The notes under the pieces are model-generated. The model searched no databases and had not been told where the DNA came from. It saw only the letters and a list, made by a program, of their open reading frames with translations. DNA of 64,000 nucleotides, taken from the NCBI GenBank assembly GCA_964035795.1, contig OZ038325.1, forward strand, positions 5,089,163 through 5,153,162, given 5' to 3'. The position numbers and the translations under genes are program-made. This DNA comes from Pterobdella sp. o SKG-2022. Taxonomy: Eukaryota; Annelida; Clitellata; Hirudinida; Piscicolidae. Positions 12,601 to 29,885 of the stretch are shown piece by piece (within the stretch, counting starts at the first letter, position 1; each line of letters opens with the position of its first letter).

Positions 12601-15600
12601 TTTTTTTATTTTTCAAAAAGTTGGTTGATATCCTCGTGAGACCCTTGCCACGGCATCACTCGTTAGCGACGGTGGATAGGAATCAATATAACTAAAGATT
12701 ATATATTTTTACAACGATTAATTATTGATGGTAAATAAAAATTGTGACGATGAAAATTGTAGTAATAACAAGCGGCGGTGAGAGGGACTATGAATTAATG
12801 AGGATAATAATGATAGTAAACAGCTTAGATACAATTAGATATAATTTCGCAATTTTATTTCAAAATTCGATAACTTGGTACAATAACATACAAGAACTAC
12901 TTCTTTTGGGACAATTTCGGATTTTTTGCTTTACATAAAAAGAAGATAAATTGTGAACATCAACGATTTCATCTTATGCAACAACAAAAATTACAAAGAC
13001 AAACACTTCATGGTTTTTTGGGGGTAATAAAGACTGGTATTACTTTGATGAAAATTCTATAAAAGATAAGAAAAATATTATCATCATTTAATTAATATCA
13101 AAGAATGTAACAATAAAGAAAAGGATAAGCAATTTCTGGTTCCAATTGTGATGATGTGGAAGTCCCATTGAAGAAAAAAGATGAAGACAATGAAGTTATT
13201 CAAATTTTGTCTAAAATTAACATTTGATTGCTCAAAATATTTTATTTGAAGTTTCATCTATATATTTTTTGTTTATTATCACAGATTTAATTATTTTTAT
13301 ACATTCATAAAATCAACTTAGTTTTCTAAATGTCATTTATATAAGTATTATTATGGTTGCTTTTGTTGCAAACACCAGATCTTTTTTCCATATAATCTTA
13401 GTTAACTGTTTTGTTTATTTAGTTATACTTGCATAGTTTTTTTTAAATTGTCACATTCAAAAAAACTTACATTACATTACATTGCATTCAAAGTTCATAA
13501 TACTCAGTGGTCTAGACACTCCTGAAGTTAATGCCACTATAATCATACTCGTAATTGATTTGATTTGATACAATCTTAATCAAATTGGATTATACTTCTG
13601 TACATGTTCCAGTAGCTGGGGTTAATAGCAGTCATCCTAGATTATTGATACTATAACAAGCTATAACAATTTTGCATGAATAACAAACGGTAAACGTCAT
13701 CATATAATCACAATCATCCCCTCCATCACATCATCAATTTTTAGCATCATTATGCTTTATTATTATTATTATTATTATTCTTTCAACGTCTTTTGTCTTA
13801 TAGCGTGAACTTCATAACCATAAAGTTAGACGTCAATGATAGATTAACAATCATACAAAGCTTTGATCAACATACGCACAGAGACCCATCTTGTAGGCTG
13901 ATGACTGATGGGGGAGTAGATAGATTGCTGCATCTGAGCGACTTTCTTCTCAACCTGCCTGCATTTTTGTGTGGATATAAACAGTATTATTGTTGAGTAT
14001 ACAGTGGTTTATAGCTGCCTGTGTTTTTAATAATATAGTAGCTTATATAGGTGAGTGAGCATAAAAAAATTTAGTATTAGCTAAAAAGAACAAAAAATTT
14101 TAATTTCAAACTACAAAGTTTCAGTCCTTAACTTAGTCGTTAATCGCTTTTCGGAGGATGATTCTCAAGCGCTATGGGGTATGGAACAATAATAACAACA
14201 ATAAAAAAAATAACAACAATAAAAACAATAACAACAATAACAACAACAAAAACAATAATGAAAACAACAACATCAAAAATCGTATCAGATATCTAGCTAG
14301 GTAGAATTAGCGAAGAATAAATAAATGAATGACTGCACAAACAGGCTGGAGAAGTTGGCAAGGAAGTTTAGGAATACTGTTCTGCCTATGGTCAAAAGTC
14401 CTTCAGGGGGGTCTGAGATAAATAAGAATAATGATAATAATAATAATAATAAATATGTATATTATTATATCGATCCATCATACCAATATCTTGGATGTCG
14501 TTAGCTTCAAGACACAATGTCAACTCGCTTCGTTTCAAATACTGAGTACAATTTTTTACTTCATATTACTATTATCCCCATCATAATGATGATTTTGAGA
14601 CACATTATAAAAAATATGCAACAATAAAGTTTGTAAATTATTATTGTCATATTGTCATCGAAACGTTAAACTAACTCGAAATAAGTGCCTATAATTTAAG
14701 GCTGCTTTTCTTTTATAATCTTTGGAGCAGTAGACTTCAGTGGCAAGTATTGACAGATTGATATTTTGGTGTTGTTGTAATTTGGCTTGGCGGATGATGT
14801 CAATTGACAACAGCAAAAAAAACTGCCCAAGAACGGGAACGGGAGATTTTGATTTGCAACTACGTAACCTTAAACCTACAACCCATTGCACTCAATTACC
14901 TAAGAACACACCTGTAAAGTTAGAATGGGCCGACATAGGCCTGACCCCTAAGCTACATGAGAGCCCACCTTAAACAAGGCATGGAGTCCATCAATACCAT
15001 CGACTCCACACAGGTCGTTGAAGGTGCGCAGATGCCTTTTGTTTTTCGCCTTCAATGATGTCTTCAAACGGGGCTGTATGGGATTGATGATGATGTGATG
15101 GTGGACAAAGAGGTGAACAAAAATGGAGAAAATGACATCAGTGCTTATAGTAAGGGTGATTTCAATTGTTAACTACCTCATAACTGTCCTGCTTCCTAGT
15201 CCACTTGTACCAACTGGGATCAAAGTCTTCCAACGCTTGAGAGTGCAGTTAAATTGGATAATGATGAATGGAATGCTTCATTGGAAAATGATTATTGGCA
15301 TAACTTGTAAACGCTTTAGAGTAAGTGTTTCTAAAAAGCTGACAGACAAACTAAAAAGTTTTGAAACCAATGGCAAAAATAACTTATGACTTTTTAAAAT
15401 TATTTATATTAAAATTTACATTATTATTCTGATCTCTATTAATATTATTATTATTACTATTATCATCATCAGGTCCACAGCACACTGCCACCCAAACACT
15501 CACCCATCTTCTTGCCAGCTTCCTCCTCCAACCATCGGGACAGGTTAAAATTGACACAGTCCAGTGGAGTTTCCTTCACAGGTACTTCAGTGACTGGGTG

Positions 15601-18600
15601 GTTTGCGCCAGCCATCGGTGCCTCACTGCATTCCAACTTTTGACCAATCCATTAATTTAACATTTATTTTATTTACTGATAAATCGATCAATTTATGAAT
15701 AAATCAGTATGAAAAGCAATTTATTAACCTATCAGATAATCAATTAAATATTAATTAAGCTGATAATATATATAACCCGCAATTTTAACAGCATATTTGA
15801 TCAACTTTTCCATCTATTAAGTTAATAAACTAATTGAAAAATTGATAAATATAATCATCATCATATATAAATCATTGGAAAACAACTTAATCTTAATTTT
15901 AGTCTGCTTGTAGTGAGGCTTGTAATAAAGGAAAATGATGATACATCTTGAAAATGATATAACAACAAAAATATCTAAAACTCCTTGAGATACCAGCTTG
16001 TTGAGAGCTTGCAGGATATCTCTCACTTCGTTTATAGTCTTCTCAACCTCCTTCAACTTCTTCGACAGTTTCTTATTATGGCTAGTACTCTTTGTTGATT
16101 CTGTCGCCACGCCATCTGAAGCACCAGCATCATCTTTTGTGGGTAAAGTTGAGTCTTGTTTCATCGTTGAATCAACATCGCAGGTGTTTGATACGCGAAT
16201 GAACGAAGGCAATGACTCATCCAAATTCTTGACCACTTTTTGATGCACCACAGGCTTTCGAACACCACTATCGAATGGCTTATTAGGATCAGAGAAAACA
16301 TTTTTGGTTTGTTTATAATCATTACATTGGTTGAGAGTGGATTGCTCATTTTGAAGTTCGTTAGTGATAGTTTCCCATTTAGAATCGTCAAAGAAGCAAC
16401 TAGCATTATTATTAATGGTGTCAGTTGTTTTAGTGGGTTGGGTGGTGATGGCTTGAAGCTGGCTTGCCTTAATACTGGGTTCTCTACCAGTGACATTGCT
16501 GTCGATATGTGTATTATTTCCATCGTCATCGTTTGTATCCTCATCCTCGATCAACACGGCTTCTGTCATCTCTTTGAGTTTCTCTATGGGTTTGCGTCAG
16601 TGTGTTGTATATACGAAACTTATGACAGAAACAATAAACATTCAAAATATCATCTAGAAACTTCCAACCTCTTAAAACCAGAAAAAAATTGACTATAGAA
16701 TACCCAAAAATCACCAGAAAGTGTAAAACATGATCCAACACAGAAAAACCAAATAGGCCATTCTGATAAAAATCCTTATCAACTTACTGTCAAAGCTACA
16801 CCTAACTATTTCTGCCAAAAACCACCGACCAGCCCTTGTCTATAAATACATCAGCCAGCCTACCTCCTATACAAAACACTAATTAACCACCAATCTATTA
16901 ACAACAAACCATTCTACCTTCTACACAAAACACTTATCAACTAGCTCTTTCTTTCAAAAAACACTAAATTACTTCACCACATATAAGAAATCAACCAGCG
17001 CCTACCCTACACCACCCAATCATCCCACACATAAGCCCCCCACACCAACCTCTGGTATACTGCAGATCTGAGAAGGCATGAGACATGTCAGTGAAGAAAA
17101 GGTAGCAATTGGATGCTTTGAGTCTCGTCACCATACGGGACAGCTCGTTAGCCATTAAGAGGTACCTACTAATCAGTTTGCTGCGGCGTGTGTGTGTGGT
17201 TCCGTGTGATTGTATTAATTATTTATAATTAGTTCATCGTTATTTTTCGTTAAATCATTATCTTTAGTTTTTATTGATACTTGTTGTTGATAATTTTAAA
17301 TTATATTTCATACTCATTATTATTGTAACTTTAATTTTTATAGTTATTCATTTTATCAATTAAGGGATTTAGTACAAAAATAAGCAACTTAGATGCATCT
17401 GTATGAAAACCACTTTTGAGCAATTCTTATACACCTATGGTTACAAATGTTTCATGGTAAGGTGGAACACGGCAAAAATAATCATTATCATCGCATCACG
17501 TTACTTCCTAGCATAGTTTTATTCATTTTTTTTCATCTAAAATCTTTTATTTTGAAGTTAAATTCCTATAAATACATACATAAGAAGGCTTCAAAAACTA
17601 TATCATATGCAAGCTCTAAAACAATTGCCTTACTTGAAAAATGACTTTATAAACGATCTTTATGATATTTGAATCAAAATAGCTAATAATTAAAAAAAAA
17701 TTATTTATATTAGTATTATCACGATGACGAAAATGTTAAGAGAATAGTTTTGTGAAAGTGTGGATATATAGAAGAAAACAACATTTAGCGAGAATTTCTC
17801 CAATATTTTATATCATAATTAAATGTCAAATCTTTTCTTAATATTATTGATAAGTTTTCGCTGAACGAAAAGCTTCATAATTGAAATAACTTTTTGTCTC
17901 ATTAATACTCATTGAAACAACAACCATAAACTATCAATGATCATAAAGACCAGTTAGCTTACATACACAAACCTCCCAAGTGTATATAATGACAACTGCG
18001 CTGAAAAGAAAGCTGAAAGCCCGAAACATAATGCTCGACAGTCAGGAAGACTTGTTCAGGTTCTGATCATGACGTTAAAAGGCATTTAGCACCCTAGTGC
18101 CTGCTAGTTGGTGGGAAAGGTACCCTTTTAGGTAAACAACTCTCCCCTGTCCTCAAGTAATCCTTTGGACTTACTAAATTTATCTAGTCAAGCTAATTTT
18201 TTGGAAGACCCCACACTGACTGTTTTATCAGTCTGCTCTCATCAGACTAGGTTCCTAGGACAAGTTTTTTATATGCAAATAAAACATTTTAGGACCAACA
18301 CTAACAGCCTGATTATCAAGATAGGGTGCGTTCCTAACCTACACAGCGGAACATGGGGGTAACAAAAGATACTTGTTGAAACTGCAAATAATGGCAAAAG
18401 CATCGTGAGAAAAACTCTTTTATTCGCGTTTCTAATTTTTAAACTTTTTAACTATACTTTTTAGAGACATCTCAATGTACTTTTAAGCAATAAAAATAAT
18501 CAATTACGTCGATATTATGAGAAAATTTAGTACATTTATTAACCAAAAATAGCTAGTATAGCCTTACCATAATACGTTAACATAAAATAAATGTGTTGAA

Positions 18601-20733
18601 ATTATTGGTATTTATAGTAAGATAATTGTGTACATGCAAGTAAATTAAAATTATAAGCATTAATAATGTATCAATTTTATAGTTATCTAATAATATTAAT
18701 ACTCTTGGTAGTTTCGGTGTGTCGATAAGAAACAAATAAATATTTGAAGCTCTTATTTAACACTATTGTGGTATTTATCCATTATAATAATACAACACTT
18801 ATTTTATATTATAAATTTTTTAGATTAATGTTGAACATATTGGATATCTAGTTACCTATGAAAAATACATGGAAAACAAGACAATTTACGGTTTTTTATA
18901 GGGACTTACACGATTGAGTAAATATTTTAAATAATAATAATGATAATAACCATTATAAAAATAATAATAATAATTTTTATAAGAACAACAACAAAAATAC
19001 TGGTAATAATTTAATCTAAAAAAAGCTTAATAAAAGTTTTCAAACATTTAGCAGTTTGATTCAAACACTTGAAGTCACTTGATATGTTTATAACAAACTG
19101 TACAAAATACAGCCGCTATTGAAACACAATCGTACTTGTGATCAGAGGAGCAGTAAGCCAGACAGAAGGGCCTGACAAAACCTCGAGCCATACTGTCATA
19201 CAGGGTGAAGTATTCCACCTGTGAGGCACGTGTGCTTTTTATGGTTTAGTGTAATAGTAGTTTTCCTATTAAAAATACTGGTTAAGATGTTAATAAAAAA
19301 AAGTATTGACGCGCATGGAAAGTCGCTTCAAAATGGATTATATTTTTAAGTTATTCAAATTCTTTCACAAATCGAAGAAAAATTGTCTAAAATCCGTGCA
19401 TGGACGATATGACCAAGAACCATTGTATTTCTAATTAAAAGAAATTCTAAAACAAACTATATATTGCTTAAATATTATTCACCGGCGAGTTTGAATAACT
19501 TCAAAAATACACCGTGTTTTGCCGTAATTTTTTAACAAATTATTTATTTTTTATGAGCCTTTTTATTGGATAATTCAATTAAATGAATACGTTATTGGCG
19601 TGAAATATTTGAAATAAAAGGGGGTGGACAAATTTTGATGAGCAGCATTATATGTGACAAGAAAAAATATATATTTTTTTACACTGTTGTATTGAACGTT
19701 TGAAACTAACGAAGGCATGTATGTTATTGGCAGTCTGAGACATGAAGACTTGCGAGTCACTGTGCATGGTAAATTCAAACTTGCTGTTGAGGAATATGGA
19801 TTTAGTTTGATATGTTGATTAATCATGTAAGTTTTTCATTGTACAACTAAGTTAGATAAAATTTCATGAAGCTTTTGTATAAATTAATTCAAAAAAATAA
19901 ATTCTTAACAAACACACTGTAGAACATTTGACAGTTACTGACCCTATTTCTTTAAGCTATTGCTGTCTAATTGATCTAATGAACAGTTACAAACCCAATA
20001 ATCTGAGATAATTTGTTCATTGTAATACAATTAGGCTTGCCTAAACCAGTTACGTTCGAAAAAAAATTCAAATTTACATACGTGGTTTGTGAATCAACAG
20101 AGAGAAGACTGATGACAAAGAGGTCAAGATCAAAGTCCCCATTGCCATTGCATGGAATCACAAGCTGATATCATAAGTATCATGTCATAATGAGTTTGAT
20201 TGTCATTTATAAATAATGACCCTTGAAAAAGGGAAATTATGACTATATAATGAAACATTACTAAAAATAAGTTTTTATTTTATTGGAGGAAAATTGCAAT
20301 ATTGTTAAAATTTATGTTGATTTTAATGATTTGATGTATTTTTAAAAATAGAATACGCAATATTTTGAACAAAATAATATTCTTTTGCTAATGTTATTTA
20401 TTAGGCTTGAACTTATTTTGTAATAATAAAACAACTAACCCTGGGTATAGGTCCTTCCAACTCACATCCTTCAGCTAAAAGGAGAAAATCATTAGAACCC
20501 TCATTTTGATCATTGTATACAGATTTAGAAGTTGTTTTGGGAGCTGAGGTGCTCTTGAAAGAAGGCGTAGCAGTTGAATCCTTATGCTTTTTAGAGTTTT
20601 TTTGAATGTTTTGGAAAAACTGATTATAACAAAAAACGTTCTGATTGCTGTCTTCTGGAGGTAGATATTCTGGCGGTAGTTGCAGCTCATAATCACTTTG
20701 GTTGTATTCCATTGAAAAGTAACCAGCAAACAT
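9631..20733 (-). CDS. SMCR8: SMCR8 orthologue (C9orf72-SMCR8 complex subunit), 17 exons
   Basis: Known role: SMCR8 is a longin/DENN-fold protein that partners C9orf72 and WDR41 in a complex acting on autophagy and lysosomes. Exons on the - strand: 20440-20733, 20082-20164, 19711-19783, 19136-19218, 17050-17165, 15994-16583, 15504-15621, 15177-15235, 14969-15073, 13880-13954, 11856-12492, about 11473-11662, 11112-11183, 10838-10883, 10241-10297, 9937-10013 and 9631-9877. Family matches are FLLLAEGCELEGPIP in exon 1, TLYDSMARGFVRPFC in exon 4, SLKAKNKRHLRTFNDLC in exon 9, AIKKLVTALWMFVPGYY in exon 12, SPLHLRQLENLKLMGL in exon 13 and NLVNKAFIYFHA in exon 17. The exon 12 donor is uncertain: one choice gives 973 aa, another 963 (human is 937 from memory). 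Exons 6 and 11 are low-complexity linkers. Divergently paired with ALG8. Confidence 0.88.
10673..10813. mobile_element. Fold-back (inverted repeat) element in SMCR8 intron
   Basis: The left arm from 10,673 (GAGCCAAACGTAATTATTCA, continuing to a CACTTTTAGGAG segment) is inverted at about 10,762-10,813, where AAAGTGTTTTCATTTGAATA continues into ATGTGGCTC. The arms are about 40-50 bp, imperfect, with a loop of about 50 bp that itself contains the palindrome GTACAAATTTGTAC (10,752-10,765). It lies between SMCR8 exons 14 and 15. It looks like a small MITE or hairpin element. Confidence 0.7.
11940..12330 (-). repeat. AAT/ATT-rich trinucleotide tract coding Asn-rich linker
   Basis: Within SMCR8 exon 11 the - strand is a run of AAT codons broken by AAA, GAT, ATT and AGA, so the protein there is largely Asn with Asp, Lys and Ile. 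The frame stays open through 637 nt even though the same strand in the other frames carries stops, which supports it being translated. Acidic and Ser-rich segments flank the Asn tract. Confidence 0.75.
13585..13690 (+). repeat. Dispersed repeat, copy B (partial)
   Basis: GTTCCAGTAGCTGGGGTTAA followed by GCAGTCATCCTAGATTATT matches copy D at 57,380-57,425 closely and copy A more loosely. Only the 5' part is present. It lies in the SMCR8 intron between exons 10 and 11. Confidence 0.65.
14193..14278. repeat. AAC/AAT/AAA simple-repeat tract
   Basis: An imperfect run of AACAAT, AACAAC and AAAAAC units in an SMCR8 intron. Other short ATT/AAT tracts of the same style occur at 13,758-13,782, 47,360-47,400 and 52,605-52,635. 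Confidence 0.8.
14745..14850 (-). repeat. Dispersed repeat, copy C (partial, inverted)
   Basis: TTTGGCTTGGCGGATGATG on + is the reverse complement of the CATCCGCCAAGCCAAA block of copy A, and the following AAACTGCCCAAGAACGGGAA matches the inverse of its TTCCAACTTTTGGACAGTTT. The element therefore inserts in both orientations. Confidence 0.65.
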
Positions 20734-21131
20734 TTTGTATATTAATCTTATAAAATTTCAAATAAAACTAATCTAATAGAAAAAAATGATTATTTTGAAC
20801 AGTGATTTGATACTGTTAAATATAATTCAAATTTTTACATCAACTAGAGCATTTATAATTATTATTGATTAAAAGTTGATTTTCTACAAAAAGCATTTAA
20901 TAAAATACTTGAATATTTAATTTAAGTATTTGGAAAGTATAATAATTGAATTAGCAGCAAGTATATTTATTTCGAAGCAAAATATTTATTGTAAGTATGA
21001 AAACTAACAACAACAACAAAAAATTCAATAATAAAATAATATATAAATTTAAAAAAACTATTTTGTACTTTAAAAAAATTTATTAGTAATTATCTACTTT
21101 TATTCGTATGTTGTTTTAAAAGAGCATCGAA
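20734..21131. promoter_or_regulatory. 398-bp bidirectional intergenic (SMCR8 / ALG8)
   Basis: The two start codons face away from each other with only this AT-rich interval between them, so both promoters and both 5' UTRs must lie here unless distant non-coding exons exist. I see no clear TATA box, initiator or CpG-rich core. The shared-promoter role is inferred from geometry. Confidence 0.6.
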
Positions 21132-27772
<6,641 letters not shown>

Positions 27773-27878
27773 AGGGGTTTGGTAGTTTTTAAAAAATTTT
27801 GGATCATTGGGATGAGATTTTTTCGTTATTATTTAAGATTTTTGAATTTTTTAAGGGAATAATGAATTTTTTGTTTTA

Positions 27879-27884
27879 AATAAA
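27879..27884 (+). terminator. Poly(A) signal candidate for ALG8
   Basis: AATAAA lies 107 nt after the ALG8 stop codon, in the usual position for a short 3' UTR. Confidence 0.5.
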
Positions 27885-28124
27885 GTTTAATTCTGATACA
27901 GTTTTTGGTTTTGATTATGAAACCAAACATTCAAAAATACTTTTATTGATCTTGCTGGAAGTTATTGACACATCAGAAAAGCATGACAAACGGGTATCTT
28001 CCCTACATGAAGTTTAAGAAAAAAATTATTCTTTTAAAATTAAAATTAGAGTACGCTAATTCATTTTAAAATTTAAACTTTTTGTAAGAGAATTAAATGT
28101 GTTATGGCGTGTTAATTTGTAATG

Positions 28125-28292
28125 TAATGCGGTATTTATAAAGCGCTTTTCTTTGTAGTTCAAAGCGCTTGCTACAAATTTAATGTAGCGAAAACACTGT
28201 GGAACAGGTGCTAATTGTTGACCCACACGGGATCGAGCCCGGTAATTTTAGATATTTAGGTTAACGCTCTACCGCTGAGCTATACGGGCCGA
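28125..28292 (-). mobile_element. tRNA-derived SINE, copy 2
   Basis: Head at 28,292-28,219 (- strand) with TATAGCTCAGCGGTAGAGC and GGGCTCGATCC, acceptor-stem halves GGCCCGT and GTGGGTC still able to pair. The body runs to 28,125 and ends in a GCGCTTTATAAATACCGCAT segment. The anticodon loop has changed to CTAAATA. Confidence 0.85.
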
Positions 28293-28414
28293 CAATTTGA
28301 AGGAAAATATTGAAGATTTCAACAAATAACAATTGAGCAGTTTGCTTAACGTTGTCAAAAAAGGATCATTTGCGTTTCGATCAGCATTGGCTCAAATTCA
28401 CTCATGTATGTAAT

Positions 28415-28591
28415 ATAATTTAATGCGGTAATTATAAAGCGCTTTTCCTTTTAGCTCATAGCGCATGCTACGAATTTACTGTAGCGAAAACACTGTAGAA
28501 CAGGTTCTAATTGTCGGCCCATGTGGGATCAATCTCGGTAACTTTAGATAATTAGTCTGATGCTTTACCAGCTGGCCTATAGGGGCCGACA
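28415..28591 (-). mobile_element. tRNA-derived SINE, copy 3
   Basis: Same orientation and same body as copy 2, about 125 bp further on. The head (28,591-28,514) has a decayed box A (TATAGGCCAGCTGGTAAAGC) and box B (GAGATTGATCC) but keeps the CTAATTA loop. The body shares TTTTCGCTACAGT and the GCGCTTTATAATTACCGCAT end. Confidence 0.85.
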
Positions 28592-29169
28592 ATATTATCT
28601 GGGAGACTCATGAAATTGCGTCATATATGTCCATGATGCTAGCTCACTTTTGTCTGCCAACTGACGTTGGAGAATTGACATAGTGCTTAATAGCACGAAA
28701 AGGAATGTTGGTAGAAAACAGACCAAATAATAAAGTGAAGAAAAAAACACGATAGAGAAGGAAAAAAAAATTGTTCAGTAACTTTTTGTTTATAGACGGA
28801 AAACATTAACATTGAGTAATATACTCCCGTAGGGGTTTCGACTCGTCACTGTTGTAGCAGACGTCACCAACCAATAAAGCACTAAGAATTCCTGTTTAGT
28901 TATCGGTTATTATCATTATTTAGTTAGTGATCTAAAAATTTTTATTGAAAGTCATTCAAAAAACCTATTATAAGATTATGTTATTTTTATTTCTTACTAA
29001 TGCTGATGCTTTTAATTTAGTTATAAGCCCATTAAGTTATATAAAAAAAGACTTTTTAAAATTTTTCAAAGAATAGATTTAAATAAACTTGCGACTATTT
29101 TTAGGAATATTTTTTAGGCTTGAAAAATTAAAAGTAGTCACAAGCACTTCGCGATAGGAAGAAAGAACT

Positions 29170-29557
29170 GTACTAGCTTTTTATGACAACCAATAGGATT
29201 GAAGCAGATTGGGACATCCTATATTTTAAAAATATTAATAAAAAATAGCAAAACAAAACCAAATCAATTTAAATATTATTTTAAAAATAGCAAAACCAAA
29301 CTAAAACGATGCTTTTTTAGCAGAAGAAACAGCAAATTGAAGTTTGGTCAAAATCTGCTTCAATCCTAATTTTATTTAAAAATAGCAAAACCAAAGTAAA
29401 ACAATGCTTTCTTAGCGAAAAAATTGAAAATTTGAAAAACTTAACCCAAAACTGCGTCAATCCTATTTTTTTTGCAAAAATATTAATAAAAAATAGCATA
29501 AAATACCCCAACCCAAACAATGCTTCAATCCTATAGGCTTTTAATAAAAGCTAGTAC
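29170..29557. mobile_element. MITE-like element with terminal inverted repeats and subrepeats
   Basis: The left end GTACTAGCTTTTTATGACAA, continuing to CCAATAGGATTGAAGCAG, is inverted at the right end (GCTTCAATCCTATAGG, then AAAAGCTAGTAC). Inside, a unit built on AAAAATAGCAAAACCAAA, then AATGCTT and TCAATCCTA, recurs three to four times about 95-125 bp apart. No transposase is encoded. I could not settle the target-site duplication. Confidence 0.75.
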
Positions 29558-29885
29558 ACATTCTTCTAACTCCTCATGAACTTTTTTAGTCTTCTTCTAC
29601 GAGTTTGAAAAACTTCTAAATTTCACGAGCGTTAGTGTTTTTCGATAAATTTTATCCATTAGCGAGTATTAAACAAAATTCGAGATAGTCAATTTAATAA
29701 CTTAAACAACATTATCGTTACAAAATGCTGTCACATATATACTATAATGTCCTAATACGATATTAATCAACGTTCTGATGCTTAAGCAATATTTGAAATT
29801 TACATTGTAAGTCACATCTCATGTCAACCATAATTACAGCAAAAAAATGATTTTAATAATATTTAATAGAACTATATACATCGTT

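Larger units (their letters stand above)
27773..29885. other. Intergenic, convergent ALG8 and WTAP 3' ends
   Basis: Contains the ALG8 poly(A) signal candidate, two SINE copies and a MITE-like element. No coding exon was recognised; minus-strand open stretches at 29,317-29,520 are inside the MITE. Confidence 0.6.
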
